A stretch of 39,019 nucleotides of DNA from Muribaculaceae bacterium (GCA_029051525.1 JAIDKG010000004.1:1-39019); one strand, 5' to 3'; positions 1 to 8,799 are shown, counted from the first letter of the stretch. Program-made: numbers and translations. The notes: a model not told the origin generated them from the sequence alone.

Positions 1-467
1 ACCCCCTTTCTGGCTGTCTCGGGGCCCCCGCGATCTGTATCACCCCCCGGTGGGGGGGGGGCGCCGGTTAGTTCTGGGGTCTGCATCTCTACCCCTTCGA
101 TGGTCATTATGTCGATGTCGAGGAAGCGGTCGGCGTAGCCCCCTTCGGGGGTGCGGTGGCAGTCGTGGGGAGTATTTGCGCCGGTGGCTGCGGGGATGAA
201 GCGGGCAGCGTTCTCGGCTGCGAGTCGGTCGCCCAGCTCGCGTTCGATTTTCTGAAGGGCATGAAGGATGTCGAGCGGCGCCTCCTCCGAGCGGAACACC
301 ATCGCCACATTCAGGAATTTATTGGCCGACTCATAGCCCCAGGGCTCCGATTCGACTACATGAGAGATTTCGAAATATCCGAATCGGCGTCCCACCTCAG
401 TGACCGCCCGCGACAGATTGCGCCGGCGGTCACCGAGATTGGTGCCTATATTGATAAATACCAACAT
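1..467 (-). CDS. folK: 2-amino-4-hydroxy-6-hydroxymethyldihydropteridine diphosphokinase (HPPK), 3' end off window
   Basis: The minus strand from the ATG at 467 reads MLVFINIGTNLGDRRRNLSR, the HPPK N-terminus (G-T/S-N-L-G-D). Near residues 111-117 it reads RFLDIDI, the family's R-x-L-D-x-D-I metal- and ATP-binding motif, followed by TPEL. HPPK transfers pyrophosphate from ATP to the pterin alcohol in folate synthesis, in the cytoplasm. About 155 codons are visible with no stop before the window edge; family members are about 130-170 residues. After TPEL the usual L/I-P-H-P stretch is not seen: the frame instead runs through a C10 homopolymer into Gly/Pro-rich sequence. The extreme C-terminus may be divergent, frameshifted or poorly sequenced. 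The gene lies 53 nt downstream of infB on the same strand and may be read through from it. Confidence 0.88.
   Translation of the reverse strand, partial: MLVFINIGTNLGDRRRNLSRAVTEVGRRFGYFEISHVVESEPWGYESANKFLNVAMVFRSEEAPLDILHALQKIERELGDRLAAENAARFIPAATGANTPHDCHRTPEGGYADRFLDIDIMTIEGVEMQTPELTGAPPPPGGDTDRGGPETARKG
52..61. repeat. Homopolymeric G10 (C10 in folK sense) tract
   Basis: Ten consecutive G residues on the plus strand, inside the 3' part of the folK reading frame. A run this long in a coding region is prone to slippage. Deleting one base would give a different open reading frame containing P-H-R just where HPPK normally has P-H-P. It could be a sequencing or assembly error, or a real variable tract. 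Confidence 0.7.
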
Positions 468-520
468 TGTGTGTGTCTTAAGACAGTTCTAAATGTCAAG
501 CGTCTTACAGATGCCGGGCA

Positions 521-3382
521 TCAGAGGGTTTTCTTCACCTCGACCTCCTCGAAGGCCTCGATGATGTCGCCCTCGTGGATGTCGTTGTAGCCCTGCACGG
601 AGAGTCCGCAGTCGTAGCCGCTCACCACCTCCTTGACATCATCCTTGAATCGCTTGAGCGAACCGAGTTCGCCGGTATATTTCACAATACCGTCGCGCAC
701 TACGCGCACTTTCGACTTCGATTTGATTTTGCCATCGCGCACGATAGCACCGGCGATAGTGCCCACCTTTGAGATGTGATAGGTCTGGAGCACCTCGGCG
801 TTGCCGGTGATCTCCTCGCGGATTTCGGGTGAGAGAAGACCCTCCATAGCATCCTTCACCTCCTCGATGGCCTTGTAGATCACGGAGTAGAGACGGATTT
901 CCACACCCTCCTTATCGGCCTCGCGTCGGGCAGCTGCCGACGGGCGCACCTGGAAGCCGATGATGATTGCATCAGAAGCCGCAGCCAGAGTGACATCCGA
1001 CTCCGAGATGGCGCCCACACCCTTGTGGAGCACATTGACCTGAATCTCCGGTGTGGAGAGCTTGATGAGAGAATCCGAAAGAGCCTCGATCGAGCCGTCT
1101 ACGTCGCCCTTGACCACGAGGTTAAGCTCATGGAAGTCGTTGAGGGCACGGCGGCGGCCGAGTTCCTCAAGACCGGGACGCTTCTTGGTGCGCAGGCTCA
1201 GCTCGCGCTGCAGCTGCTCACGCTTGCCGGCAATCTCACGGGCCTCCTGTTCGGTCTCAAGCACATTGAATGTGTCGCCTGCCTGCGGGGCACCGTTCAG
1301 ACCCAGGATAAGCACCGGCACGGCCGGGCCGGCCTCGGTGATGCGCTGGTTACGCTCATTGAACATAGCCTTCACCTTACCGTAATGCGTGCCGGCCAGA
1401 ATCACATCGCCCACACGCAGAGTGCCGTTCTGCACGAGCACAGTGGCCACATAGCCGCGACCCTTGTCGAGACTCGACTCGATCACCGAGCCGATGGCCA
1501 GACGGTTGGGGTTGGCCTTAAGGTCGAGCATCTCCGCCTCGAGGAGCACCTTCTCCATGAGTTCGTCGACACCGATCCCCTTCTTGGCCGAGATATCCTG
1601 ACTCTGATACTTGCCGCCCCATTCCTCCACGAGATAGTTCATGTTGGCGAGTTCCTGCTTGATATTGTCAGGGTTGGCGGCGGGTTTATCGATCTTGTTG
1701 ATGGCGAAGACCATAGGCACACCGGCAGCCGAGGCATGGTTGATGGCCTCGATGGTCTGCGGCATCACATTGTCGTCGGCAGCCACGATGATGATGGCAA
1801 GGTCGGTCACCTTGGCTCCACGCGCACGCATCGCGGTGAATGCCTCGTGGCCCGGGGTGTCGAGGAATGTGATATGGCGGCCATCGGCCAGCTTCACATT
1901 ATAAGCACCGATATGCTGGGTGATACCTCCGGCCTCGCCGGCGATCACATTGGCATTGCGGATGAAGTCGAGGAGCGAAGTCTTACCGTGGTCCACGTGA
2001 CCCATCACGGTCACAATCGGCGGACGCGCCACGAGATCCTCCTCGCGGTCCTCCTCGGTGGCGATAGCCTCCGACACTTCGGCCGACACATATTCAGTGG
2101 TGAAGCCGAACTCCTCGGCCACGATATTTATAGTTTCCGCGTCGAGGCGCTGATTGATCGACACCATCACACCAAGGTTCATGCAGGTGGCGATAATCTG
2201 GTTGACCTGAATATCCATCAGGTTGGCCAGATCGCTCACGGTCACAAACTCAGTGATCTTGATGATGCGGCTTTCGGCTGCCTCTCGCTCGGCCTCGGCC
2301 AGCACGCGGTTGTGGGCCTCATCGCGCTTCTCCTTACGCCACTTCACGCTCTTCTTGGTGGTCTTGTTGGTGAGGCGAGCCAGAGTCTCCTTGACCTGCT
2401 TCTGCACATCCTCGCTGCGCACTTCGGCAGCGGGTTGCGAGCCCCGGTTGCCCCGGTTGCGGCCTCGCGAAGCGCCTGCGCCCTGCCCCTGACGGTCGGC
2501 GCCACCCTGACGGTTGCGGCCACCCTGCTGGGCGCCCTGCTTGTCGGACTTGGCGCGGCGGTCCTGACCGGGACCCACCTGCTGACCAGCCTTTTCCACA
2601 TCGACTTTCTCCTTGCCGATGCGGGCGCGTTTGCGGTTACCGGCTGCGCCGGCGTTCTGTCCGGACTGAGCCGAGCCACCCTGCTGGCCACCCTGCGAGC
2701 GCGACTTTTCGATGCGTTCGCGGCGGCGGTCCTCCTTCGATTTCTTCTTGGGGCGAGTGTTCTGATTGATTGCCGAGAGGTCGATTTTACCTACCACACG
2801 GAGCTGGGGAGTCTCCGGCACCACGGTTTCCATGTGGGCGCCGCCGATAGTCTCCTGAGTAGCCTCCTTCTTAGGTTCATGGGGGCGAGGCTGGGGTGCG
2901 GCCTCCCGGGCTTTGGTCTGCTTGGCGCGGGCATCGGCTTCAGCTTTCGCCTTAGCCTCAGCCTCGGCCTTAGCCTTAGCGGCGGCTTTGGCGCGGGCTT
3001 CCTCCTCGGCCTTCAACTGGGCGCGCAGGCGAGCCTCCGCTTCGGCTTCGGCCTTTGCTTTTGCCTCGGCGGCCTCGCGTGCTGCCTTTTCGGCAGCGGC
3101 CTTTTCGGCGGCGGCCTTCTCACGCGCGGCCTTATCGGCCGCACGTTCCTCCTCGCGAGCCTCGGCGGCCGCGGCTCGCTTCATCTGACGCTCCTTATCG
3201 ATCGAGGCTTTCATACTTGCATCCTTCGAGAACTCCTTCTGGAGCAGAGCGATGGCACGGTCGTCGATTCGGGCATTGAGATCGCTTGAATCCACCTCTA
3301 TGCCGTTCTTACGCAGGTAGTCGGCCGCAGTGGATACGCTGACGTTTAATTGTTTAGCTAACTGGCTTATCTTTTGTCGCAT
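521..3382 (-). CDS. infB: Translation initiation factor IF-2
   Basis: A 953-residue GTPase that brings initiator fMet-tRNA to the 30S subunit and drives subunit joining. The N-terminal IF2N-type helix motif is residues 1-35. A long Ala/Glu/Lys-rich region, probably helical, covers about 65-160. A Gly/Gln/Arg-rich linker covers about 205-320, and a second IF2N domain about 370-430. The G domain has G1 GHVDHGKT at 461-468, switch I GGITQ at 485-489, G3 DTPGH at 508-512, G4 NKID at 562-565 and G5 SAK near 598. Domains II, III and C2 follow to the end. The length, with its extended low-complexity N-terminus, is usual for Bacteroidales. The start is the ATG just after a 62-nt gap from nusA, and the stop is TGA at 521-523. 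It is the third gene of the rimP-nusA-infB operon. Confidence 0.98.
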   Translation of the reverse strand: MRQKISQLAKQLNVSVSTAADYLRKNGIEVDSSDLNARIDDRAIALLQKEFSKDASMKASIDKERQMKRAAAAEAREEERAADKAAREKAAAEKAAAEKAAREAAEAKAKAEAEAEARLRAQLKAEEEARAKAAAKAKAEAEAKAKAEADARAKQTKAREAAPQPRPHEPKKEATQETIGGAHMETVVPETPQLRVVGKIDLSAINQNTRPKKKSKEDRRRERIEKSRSQGGQQGGSAQSGQNAGAAGNRKRARIGKEKVDVEKAGQQVGPGQDRRAKSDKQGAQQGGRNRQGGADRQGQGAGASRGRNRGNRGSQPAAEVRSEDVQKQVKETLARLTNKTTKKSVKWRKEKRDEAHNRVLAEAEREAAESRIIKITEFVTVSDLANLMDIQVNQIIATCMNLGVMVSINQRLDAETINIVAEEFGFTTEYVSAEVSEAIATEEDREEDLVARPPIVTVMGHVDHGKTSLLDFIRNANVIAGEAGGITQHIGAYNVKLADGRHITFLDTPGHEAFTAMRARGAKVTDLAIIIVAADDNVMPQTIEAINHASAAGVPMVFAINKIDKPAANPDNIKQELANMNYLVEEWGGKYQSQDISAKKGIGVDELMEKVLLEAEMLDLKANPNRLAIGSVIESSLDKGRGYVATVLVQNGTLRVGDVILAGTHYGKVKAMFNERNQRITEAGPAVPVLILGLNGAPQAGDTFNVLETEQEAREIAGKREQLQRELSLRTKKRPGLEELGRRRALNDFHELNLVVKGDVDGSIEALSDSLIKLSTPEIQVNVLHKGVGAISESDVTLAAASDAIIIGFQVRPSAAARREADKEGVEIRLYSVIYKAIEEVKDAMEGLLSPEIREEITGNAEVLQTYHISKVGTIAGAIVRDGKIKSKSKVRVVRDGIVKYTGELGSLKRFKDDVKEVVSGYDCGLSVQGYNDIHEGDIIEAFEEVEVKKTL

Positions 3383-3444
3383 ATATTCTTTTTAAGTGTC
3401 TCCCCCGGCAATCCTATCCGTCGTGGCCCCGGAGTGAGAGGGGG

Positions 3445-4692
3445 TTAATCTTCAAACTCTGCGCGGAGCACAGTCTTCACATGCTCCAGTGTCTCATCCT
3501 CCAGGTCGGCCTGTTCGAGCACTTTCGGGTCGGCGTTGAGCACAGCCTTGGCGGTGCCAAGACCCAGATTCTTGAGGGCTTCGATTACCCAGCCCTCGAT
3601 TTCATCGCGAAACTCATCGAGGTATATATCCTCCTCGCCCTCCTCGAGGTCGCGGTATACATCGATTGTATATCCGGTGAGCTGAGTAGCCAGGCGAATG
3701 TTGAGGCCACGCTTACCGATGGCCAGGCTCACCTCCTCCGGATGGAGGAATACCTCGGCCTTCTTCTCCTCCTCATTGATGCGGATGCTTGAGATTTTGG
3801 CCGGGCTGAGGGCGCGCTGTATGAAGAGAGAGGGATTGGAGGTGTAAGAGATCACGTCGATATTCTCATTGCGCAGTTCGCGCACGATGCCATGGATGCG
3901 CGAACCCTTGATACCCACACAGGTGCCCACCGGGTCGATGCGGTCGTCGTAAGACTCCACGGCCACCTTGGCGCGCTCGCCCGGCTCGCGGGCCACGGCG
4001 CGGATTGTCACCAGCCCGTCGTGAATCTCCGGCACCTCCTGCTCGAAGAGGCGGCGCATGAAGCGCTCATCGGTGCGGCTCACGATTACCTTCGGATTTG
4101 TGGTGGGATTGTCCACACGCTTCACGATGGCACGCACCATATCACCCTTATGGAAGAAATCGCCGGGAATCTGTTCCTCCTTGGGCATGAGCAGCTCATT
4201 GTTTTCATCATCGATCAGGAGCATTTCGCGTTTCCAGATCTGGTGCACCTCGCCCGAGATGAGTTCACCCTCCTTTTCCTTGAATTTATTGCAGAGGGCC
4301 TCCTTCTGAAGGTCGAGGATTTTAGAGGAGAGAGTCTGGCGAAGAGTCAGGATAGCGCGGCGTCCGAACTGCTCGAAGAAAATCTGCTTGGTCACATCCT
4401 CTCCCACCTCGCATTCGGGGTCGATCACGCGGGCATCGGTGAGGCCGATCTGGCGCACAGGGTTTTCCACATTGCCATCTTCCACGACCTCGAGGTTCTG
4501 ATAGATGTCGCAGTCACCCTTGTCGGGGTTCATGATGACGTCGAAATTCTCATCTGAGCCAAACATTGTGCTGAGCACTTTACGGAAGGATTCTTCGAGT
4601 ACGGAGATTACGGTTGTCTTGTCGATGTTCTTCATTTCTCTGAACTCGGCGAAACGGTCAACCATATTCACGCTTTCAACTTTTTTTGCCAT
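3445..4692 (-). CDS. nusA: Transcription termination/antitermination protein NusA
   Basis: A 415-residue RNA-polymerase-associated factor that controls pausing, termination and antitermination. The N-terminal polymerase-binding domain covers about 1-130 (starting MAKKVESVNMVDRFAEFREM). An S1 domain lies at about 135-205 (EGELISGEVHQI). Two KH domains follow at about 210-345, with VGTCVGIKGSRI in the first and SLAIGKRGLNIRLA as the G-x-x-G RNA-binding loop of the second. An acidic C-terminal segment ends DETLEHVKTVLRAEFED. The long acidic repeats of enterobacterial NusA are absent, as expected in this phylum. It sits between rimP and infB, the classic order. The ATG at 4692 is followed directly by the conserved N-terminus. 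Confidence 0.98.
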   Translation of the reverse strand: MAKKVESVNMVDRFAEFREMKNIDKTTVISVLEESFRKVLSTMFGSDENFDVIMNPDKGDCDIYQNLEVVEDGNVENPVRQIGLTDARVIDPECEVGEDVTKQIFFEQFGRRAILTLRQTLSSKILDLQKEALCNKFKEKEGELISGEVHQIWKREMLLIDDENNELLMPKEEQIPGDFFHKGDMVRAIVKRVDNPTTNPKVIVSRTDERFMRRLFEQEVPEIHDGLVTIRAVAREPGERAKVAVESYDDRIDPVGTCVGIKGSRIHGIVRELRNENIDVISYTSNPSLFIQRALSPAKISSIRINEEEKKAEVFLHPEEVSLAIGKRGLNIRLATQLTGYTIDVYRDLEEGEEDIYLDEFRDEIEGWVIEALKNLGLGTAKAVLNADPKVLEQADLEDETLEHVKTVLRAEFED

Positions 4693-4787
4693 TCTTATTT
4701 ATTGCTTTGCTGCGCGGCGGTCACACGGCAGGTGTAGTCCTTGCTGAGGTGTGGCCGGCAGCGGTTGGGTTAATTTATTTTTAGAGG

Positions 4788-4808
4788 CCGGGCCATGCAG
4801 TGGCCCGG
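4788..4808 (-). other. GC-rich hairpin in the rimP-nusA intergenic region
   Basis: CCGGGCCA (4788-4795) and TGGCCCGG (4801-4808) form a perfect 8-bp stem with a 5-nt loop, within the 197-nt gap between rimP and nusA. On the minus (transcribed) strand it is followed by CCTCTAAAAATAAATT rather than a U-run, so it is a poor intrinsic terminator. It could be a processing or stability element in the operon mRNA. The rest of the gap, including a purine-rich stretch at 4850-4885, shows no gene. Confidence 0.5.
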
Positions 4809-4889
4809 GCAGTTGTAAAATAGGGGGAGAGACTTTCAATTAAGCAATTAAGTGAGAGAGGGAGAGGAGAGTGAGATGGGTGGAGAAGG

Positions 4890-5354
4890 TCAGAACTTCA
4901 GATCATAGCAAGCGCGCTTCACATCGGCAAAAGGAATCTCCATGCGGAGCACCTCCACCACAGGGCGCTTCATACCCTCGCGGCGCACCTTCTGCTCAGA
5001 CTCCACCACCGCAGCATCATCGGTGAGGTCTACCAGTCGGCCATAGAGCTTCTTGCCATCGCGGGTGAGCATCTCGATATCATTGCCCACATTCTTTTCC
5101 CACTGGCGGCGCACCTTGAAAGGAGCCGTGATACCGGCCGAACCCACTTCGAGAGTGTAATCCTCGTCATCGCGCGGAAACGCCTCCTCGATGCGGCGCG
5201 ACAGCGCGCTGCAGAAATCTATATCGATCGATCCATCTGAATCAATCTCCACCACAATGTCATTGTCGGCAGAGACGGTGAGGTCGGTCAGAAAGCAGTC
5301 AGTATCGGCCAATACACCACTGATGAAATCGGTAAGTTTCTCTTTATCAATCAT
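4890..5354 (-). CDS. rimP: Ribosome maturation factor RimP
   Basis: A protein of about 154 residues starting MIDKEKLTDFISGVLADTDC. The frame is open further upstream, but that extension is unlike RimP and would cover the promoter and leader hairpin, so the ATG at 5354 is chosen. Family features are the N-terminal alpha/beta domain with VVEIDSDGSIDIDFCSALSR (about 35-54), the LEVGSAGITAPFK segment (the family's V-S-S-P-G position), and a C-terminal SH3-like barrel (about 85-154) ending KRACYDLKF. RimP assists maturation of the 30S subunit. It is the first gene of the rimP-nusA-infB operon. The leader carries a stem-loop and there is no clear Shine-Dalgarno sequence. Confidence 0.94.
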   Translation of the reverse strand: MIDKEKLTDFISGVLADTDCFLTDLTVSADNDIVVEIDSDGSIDIDFCSALSRRIEEAFPRDDEDYTLEVGSAGITAPFKVRRQWEKNVGNDIEMLTRDGKKLYGRLVDLTDDAAVVESEQKVRREGMKRPVVEVLRMEIPFADVKRACYDLKF

Positions 5355-5415
5355 TATAATAGCGTTATGCCCGTCCAGATCCATCCGCACCAGGCAAGTG
5401 AATATATATAAAATT

Positions 5416-5439
5416 CGGAGGAGACTTGCGTCCCCTCCG
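5416..5439 (-). other. Stem-loop at the 5' end of the rimP-nusA-infB transcript
   Basis: CGGAGGAGAC and GTCCCCTCCG pair as a 10-bp stem with one A-C mismatch and a TTGC loop. It lies 10 nt downstream of the -7 promoter box, so it would form at the very start of the operon mRNA. On the transcribed strand it is followed by AATTTTATATATATT, so it could also act as a weak terminator or attenuator or block RNA decay. Function is inferred only. Confidence 0.55.
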
Positions 5440-5449
5440 GAAATCACTG

Positions 5450-5457
5450 CAAAGATA
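5450..5457 (-). promoter_or_regulatory. Promoter -7 box for rimP-nusA-infB
   Basis: The minus strand reads TATCTTTG, an exact match to the Bacteroidota -7 consensus TAnnTTTG. The expected -33 TTTG is not well conserved upstream (a TTTC-like sequence lies about 16 nt away). Initiation would be at about 5443-5446, giving a leader of about 90 nt before the rimP ATG. Confidence 0.6.
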
Positions 5458-5511
5458 CTAAAAATTAACGTGGAAACATATACTTTTAGCTACCTTGGAT
5501 GTTAAAAATAC

Positions 5512-6111
5512 TTAAAAATCATATTTCAGCAATTCGGCAATCCGCTCAGAGAGAGGCAGGATAAGAGCCGGGTCGAGATTGAGGAGCACCTCATCGTCGG
5601 CATCATAGCGCGGCAAGGCCACATAATTGGCCTCCAGCGGAGTGGCAGCGGTGGGCGGCCCGAAGCGGAGCGTGGCGCCCGAATCGCGGTGCATGATCCG
5701 CAGCCAAGGGCGCAGCCTCTGCGAGGCCAGCCATCCCGGAGCCATCTCCCCCAGAGCCACACGCAGCGGATCGGCCGCATAATCCTCCGATAGAGTGGCG
5801 CCCCAACCCTCCAGCCGCAGCGAATGCAAGCGGCAGAAATCCTCCGGCAGATCCACCTCGGCATATCCCTCCTCACCCCAATCGGTATTGACCCGGATAT
5901 GTTGGCGCATATCGCTGAGGGTAGAGAAATGGGCCAAAGGCAACTCCTGGGTAAGGCTGCAGGCCACCGGCTCCATCAGCACAGCCACCATCTCCCGAAG
6001 AGAGGTGCCTGCCCGCGCCGAGGGGGAGAGGGAGAGCCGGCATTCCGGGAATTGATCCAGGCGTAGGCCCACCAGATCGGAGATCTCCCGCAGTGTGGCA
6101 CCCTGCTTCAT
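5512..6111 (-). CDS. Putative phage head/head-tail-connector-type protein (199 aa)
   Basis: A 199-residue soluble protein starting MKQGATLREISDLVGLRLDQ and ending ERIAELLKYDF. I do not recognise a named family. It has no signal peptide or membrane segment, and is rich in Leu, Arg and acidic residues. Its ATG overlaps the stop of the 71-residue gene (ATGA), so the two are translationally coupled. It is the last gene of the leftward capsid arm, the position often held by head-completion or connector proteins. That role is inference from position only. The stop lies about 55 nt from the rimP promoter with no terminator between, so readthrough into rimP is possible. Confidence 0.6.
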   Translation of the reverse strand: MKQGATLREISDLVGLRLDQFPECRLSLSPSARAGTSLREMVAVLMEPVACSLTQELPLAHFSTLSDMRQHIRVNTDWGEEGYAEVDLPEDFCRLHSLRLEGWGATLSEDYAADPLRVALGEMAPGWLASQRLRPWLRIMHRDSGATLRFGPPTAATPLEANYVALPRYDADDEVLLNLDPALILPLSERIAELLKYDF

Positions 6112-6323
6112 AGCAGGCGGATGCGCTGCGACCGGTAATGCTGCGACCGCTCGATGAGGCGTTGCATCACAGGGTCGTCGGTAGAATAGGTAGCCGGGCG
6201 GATGCCGAATCCTGAGAGTTGGCCGCCGGTGAAATGCACATCCACAGAGGTGCCACCCACCGGGATGCGGGCCAGATATTCCATCAGGCCATAGATGGCA
6301 TAAGTCTTCATATTGCGTTTCAT
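6108..6323 (-). CDS. Small phage-type protein of unknown function (71 aa)
   Basis: A 71-residue protein beginning MKRNMKTYAIYGLMEYLARI; a second ATG at codon 5 could be the true start. It contains GGTSVDVHFTGG and SGFGIRPATYSTDDPVMQRL, which look like short beta strands joined by glycine turns, followed by a basic C-terminus (SQHYRSQRIRLL). Its stop overlaps the start of the 199-residue gene by 4 nt. It lies downstream of the capsid gene across a 59-nt gap that holds a tandem repeat. Small proteins directly after capsid genes are often capsid decoration or head-joining proteins, but nothing here proves that. Confidence 0.55.
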   Translation of the reverse strand: MKRNMKTYAIYGLMEYLARIPVGGTSVDVHFTGGQLSGFGIRPATYSTDDPVMQRLIERSQHYRSQRIRLL

Positions 6324-6330
6324 ATTATTT

Positions 6331-6374
6331 CAGTTTTGCGCCGGGGCGCGTTCTCAGTTTTGCGCCGGGGCGCG
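6331..6374. repeat. Two-copy tandem repeat with short hairpins, 24-bp period
   Basis: A 20-bp sequence (6331-6350) is repeated exactly at 6355-6374 after a 4-bp spacer. Each copy contains GCGCC-GG-GGCGC, a small inverted repeat. It fills the gap between the end of the capsid gene and the small 71-residue gene, so the polycistronic mRNA would carry two adjacent GC-rich hairpins there. Confidence 0.8.
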
Positions 6375-6382
6375 GGAGGATG

Positions 6383-7852
6383 TTATCCCTCCACGCGCTG
6401 CCAGCGGATTACCTCCTTGAGATCGGCACCCGTGCCGATTTTTACCTTCTCGCCGGTCCAGATCTGACCCATTTTGGCCTCATTGCTCATCTCCGGGCAA
6501 TCGCAGAGCAGGTAGAACTGCTTCTCGGCCTGATCATCATCCGGTGCCGTTGTGGAATCCCACATCATAATCGTGGTGTCGCCCGGGGCGCCACCCTCGC
6601 CATCGATCCAGATATGGCACGACCCCTTCAGGGCCACGGCGTCCCAGATCAGTATGCCGTTGCGGGTGGCCTCCTCGCCCCCCACTCGGTCGGAGAAGGA
6701 ATGTTCGGCCGAATACACATAATGCACCAGACGGTCTTCGCCGATCAGTGCGCCGGAATTGCTCCAGCCGAGTCGGTCGAGGGTGGGCTCACGCTTGATC
6801 TCGATATCACCGAATACGGTGTGGAAATTGGTCACCACCCACCCCATGGAATTCTGCTTGGTAGTGATCTGAATCTCCGGATGAGCCGAATAGTCGATAC
6901 ACTGTATCTGCTCCAGAAGATTCTTACCCGCCAGCAGGAGAGCCGTCTTAGGCACATCCTCGCCGGTGAAGAACATCTTGGCCAGACCTATGATACGCTC
7001 CACCGTCCAGCGCCCCGAATGCTGCAGCTCACGCTTGAACTGCCAGCGCAGGCCCTCGGTGGTATAGATATACTGCATCCCCATCTTCGGCACATTCACC
7101 TTGAACTTCCCCGGGCGCCCTGCCCAGAGGGTGCGATTGCCGCGCACCTTGAAATTGGCGATTGCTTGCTCCGCGATAACCGCCTTCGAGAAGGGGAGAC
7201 GCTTGCGCTGCGACTCGAAATAGTCGCTCACCACCTGATTCATGCCGCGCTTCTGAAGGTACACCCTCGAAGGCTGGGGCACGATGATATCGGGGTCGAC
7301 CTCCTTCTGGGTCTCATAGAGCGAATTGGCCAGGATGGTCACTGTGGTGCCCCCCGGAATACGCGGCACGGTGGTAAACTCATCCGAGGCGTTATTGCGC
7401 GGACCGTTGATAGAGCGCACGATAGGATTATTGGTGGTGGGATCATGGTCGACCACGAAGAGCATCAGCCACTTTCCCGGGGTGATGGTGGAGCCATCCT
7501 CGGAATAGCCATTCACGCCGTGCACGAGCAGAGTGCTGTAGGGACGCACGATATTCTGCTGGTTGGCCTCCAGAGGGAGCACTACCTGGGTCTGAGTGGT
7601 GGCATTGACAGCCGATATGGTCTTGAGCGAAGCGATCGGCTCGTCGATCATGAAATGGTCTACCTCCGGCGAATTGACCTTCACGCGCTTGGCGCGGAGC
7701 ATGAGGTTCATCAGCGGGGTGTCGTCGGAGTTGAATCGGAAGAGCTGCTCATCGATTTCAGTCTCCACGAAGTGTCCGGCGTCGATACCGCCGGTAGCGT
7801 TGGCAAGGGCCGATACAGTGGCCGGAGTGCCGGGTTGGTTTGATTTGTTCAT
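6383..7852 (-). CDS. Phage major capsid protein, SU10-like / HK97-fold candidate
   Basis: A 489-residue protein with no signal peptide, starting MNKSNQPGTPATVSALANAT. The N-terminal part has ETEIDEQLFRFNSDDTPLMN followed by RAKRVKVNSPEVDHFMIDEP (about 50-72), resembling the N-terminal region of SU10-type podovirus capsid proteins. The middle holds segments such as GTTVTILANSLYETQK and KFKVNVPKMGMQYIYTTEGL. The C-terminal part (GRWTVERIIGLAKMFFTGED onward) resembles the axial domain of HK97-fold capsids. The length suits an HK97-fold subunit. It lies directly downstream of an acidic scaffold-like gene, the usual order. The ATG is preceded by a weak GAAGAGA. The assignment rests on general resemblance, not on a search. 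Confidence 0.72.
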   Translation of the reverse strand: MNKSNQPGTPATVSALANATGGIDAGHFVETEIDEQLFRFNSDDTPLMNLMLRAKRVKVNSPEVDHFMIDEPIASLKTISAVNATTQTQVVLPLEANQQNIVRPYSTLLVHGVNGYSEDGSTITPGKWLMLFVVDHDPTTNNPIVRSINGPRNNASDEFTTVPRIPGGTTVTILANSLYETQKEVDPDIIVPQPSRVYLQKRGMNQVVSDYFESQRKRLPFSKAVIAEQAIANFKVRGNRTLWAGRPGKFKVNVPKMGMQYIYTTEGLRWQFKRELQHSGRWTVERIIGLAKMFFTGEDVPKTALLLAGKNLLEQIQCIDYSAHPEIQITTKQNSMGWVVTNFHTVFGDIEIKREPTLDRLGWSNSGALIGEDRLVHYVYSAEHSFSDRVGGEEATRNGILIWDAVALKGSCHIWIDGEGGAPGDTTIMMWDSTTAPDDDQAEKQFYLLCDCPEMSNEAKMGQIWTGEKVKIGTGADLKEVIRWQRVEG

Positions 7853-7888
7853 TCTCTTCAGATAATAGGATTTAGTTTGTTTCGGCGG

Positions 7889-8668
7889 TTATCGTGCCAT
7901 TTCGGCCAGGTCGAAGATTGATGTCGCACTGCGGCGCGAGCGGGCTATCGGTGTGCCGGCCAGATCAGGGGCTCCCACCGGGGGAGCCACGAGTTGCTCC
8001 TCGATCACGGCATTTCGACCGGCAATCTCCCCCTCGGCGCGAGCCACCTTGATAGCCTCATAAGCCTTGGCGGCATCCATGAGGGGTATGAAGCGGTCGG
8101 CCGGGAGTCGGCCGGTGAGGAGTCCCATCACCAGGCCGAGCAGAATCACCGCGAGATTCTCGCGTCGCTCCAGGAGTCCTTCCGGGGTGAGCGGCACCCC
8201 ACCCGAAGTCAGGAACCGCTCTGCGAATCGCGATCCCCCTTCAGCATCCGGATTATCCATCTGATCGGGTTGCGGCTCTTGCGGGTGGTCGGGGTCGGCA
8301 TCACCTCCGGGTTCTCCCTCTCCGTCGGGTTGAGGGTCGTCGGGTTCTCCTGAAGGAGGGTTTTCTCCGCTTCCGTCAGTTCCTGACTCTCCTGTACCGG
8401 CGGTGTCGGATCCATCGGGCTCACCGGTGGTTGATCCTGCCCCGGACTCACCGGCAGGAGGCGCAGTATCAGCTGAATCAGCTGCATCGCCCGGGTCAGA
8501 GTGCGCACCATCTGAGGTGAGGCCCCCTTGCGGGTGAGCCACCTCACTGCCATCAGCAGCAAGCGCTGCCGCAGCGCTGAGCTCTTCAGCAGTCGCTGCA
8601 AGAGCTGTCGGCATTTCTGCCGGAGGGACTGTAGTGAAGTCGGATTCTTCATTGCGTCGTGTCTCCAT
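7889..8668 (-). CDS. Acidic, low-complexity phage scaffold-like protein
   Basis: A 259-residue protein, first in the leftward arm and just upstream of the capsid gene, the usual place for a scaffolding protein. Residues about 15-60 are Ala/Glu-rich. Residues about 60-150 are a highly acidic Gly/Ser/Asp/Pro/Thr-rich stretch expected to be disordered. Residues about 160-235 look helical (LLERRENLAVILLGLVMGLL, then PLMDAAKAYEAIKVARAEGE). A basic tail contains ARSRRSATSIFDLAEMAR. A disordered acidic middle and a short basic helical C-terminus are typical of scaffolds that bind capsid subunits. No protease motif is seen. The function is inferred from position and composition. A long overlapping frame on the same strand (8209-8652) is taken as a shadow. 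Confidence 0.6.
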   Translation of the reverse strand: METRRNEESDFTTVPPAEMPTALAATAEELSAAAALAADGSEVAHPQGGLTSDGAHSDPGDAADSADTAPPAGESGAGSTTGEPDGSDTAGTGESGTDGSGENPPSGEPDDPQPDGEGEPGGDADPDHPQEPQPDQMDNPDAEGGSRFAERFLTSGGVPLTPEGLLERRENLAVILLGLVMGLLTGRLPADRFIPLMDAAKAYEAIKVARAEGEIAGRNAVIEEQLVAPPVGAPDLAGTPIARSRRSATSIFDLAEMAR

Positions 8669-8744
8669 AATTTTTTGAGGTTAAATAATAGTTAATGATG
8701 CTTTGATTGTCAATGCGTTGAATAATTCTCCGCTAACGACACTG

Positions 8745-8752
8745 CAAAATTA
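8745..8752 (-). promoter_or_regulatory. Promoter -7 box for the leftward capsid arm
   Basis: The minus strand reads TAATTTTG, matching TAnnTTTG, 76 nt upstream of the scaffold-like ATG at 8668. No good -33 TTTG lies at the expected 18-21 nt spacing. The surrounding 275-nt divergent region is AT-rich and has no convincing gene. Confidence 0.5.
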
Positions 8753-8799
8753 CCACGAAAAAAGTCAATGATTATCGTAAGTGTTGACAAAAATTTGAT

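Noticed and set aside
1025-3289. Long plus-strand open frame antisense to infB (754 codons)
   Set aside because: It arises from the GC-rich codon pattern and the Ala/Glu/Lys repeats of infB; the protein is His/Leu-rich low complexity with no recognisable domain.
4788-4808. Rho-independent terminator between rimP and nusA
   Set aside because: The stem is strong but there is no U-run on the transcribed side, and termination here would cut nusA-infB off from the operon promoter.
8209-8652. Second minus-strand frame overlapping the scaffold-like gene
   Set aside because: It could in principle be an overlapping gene, but it is a repetitive Arg/Leu/Pro-rich shadow and has no separate start signal.
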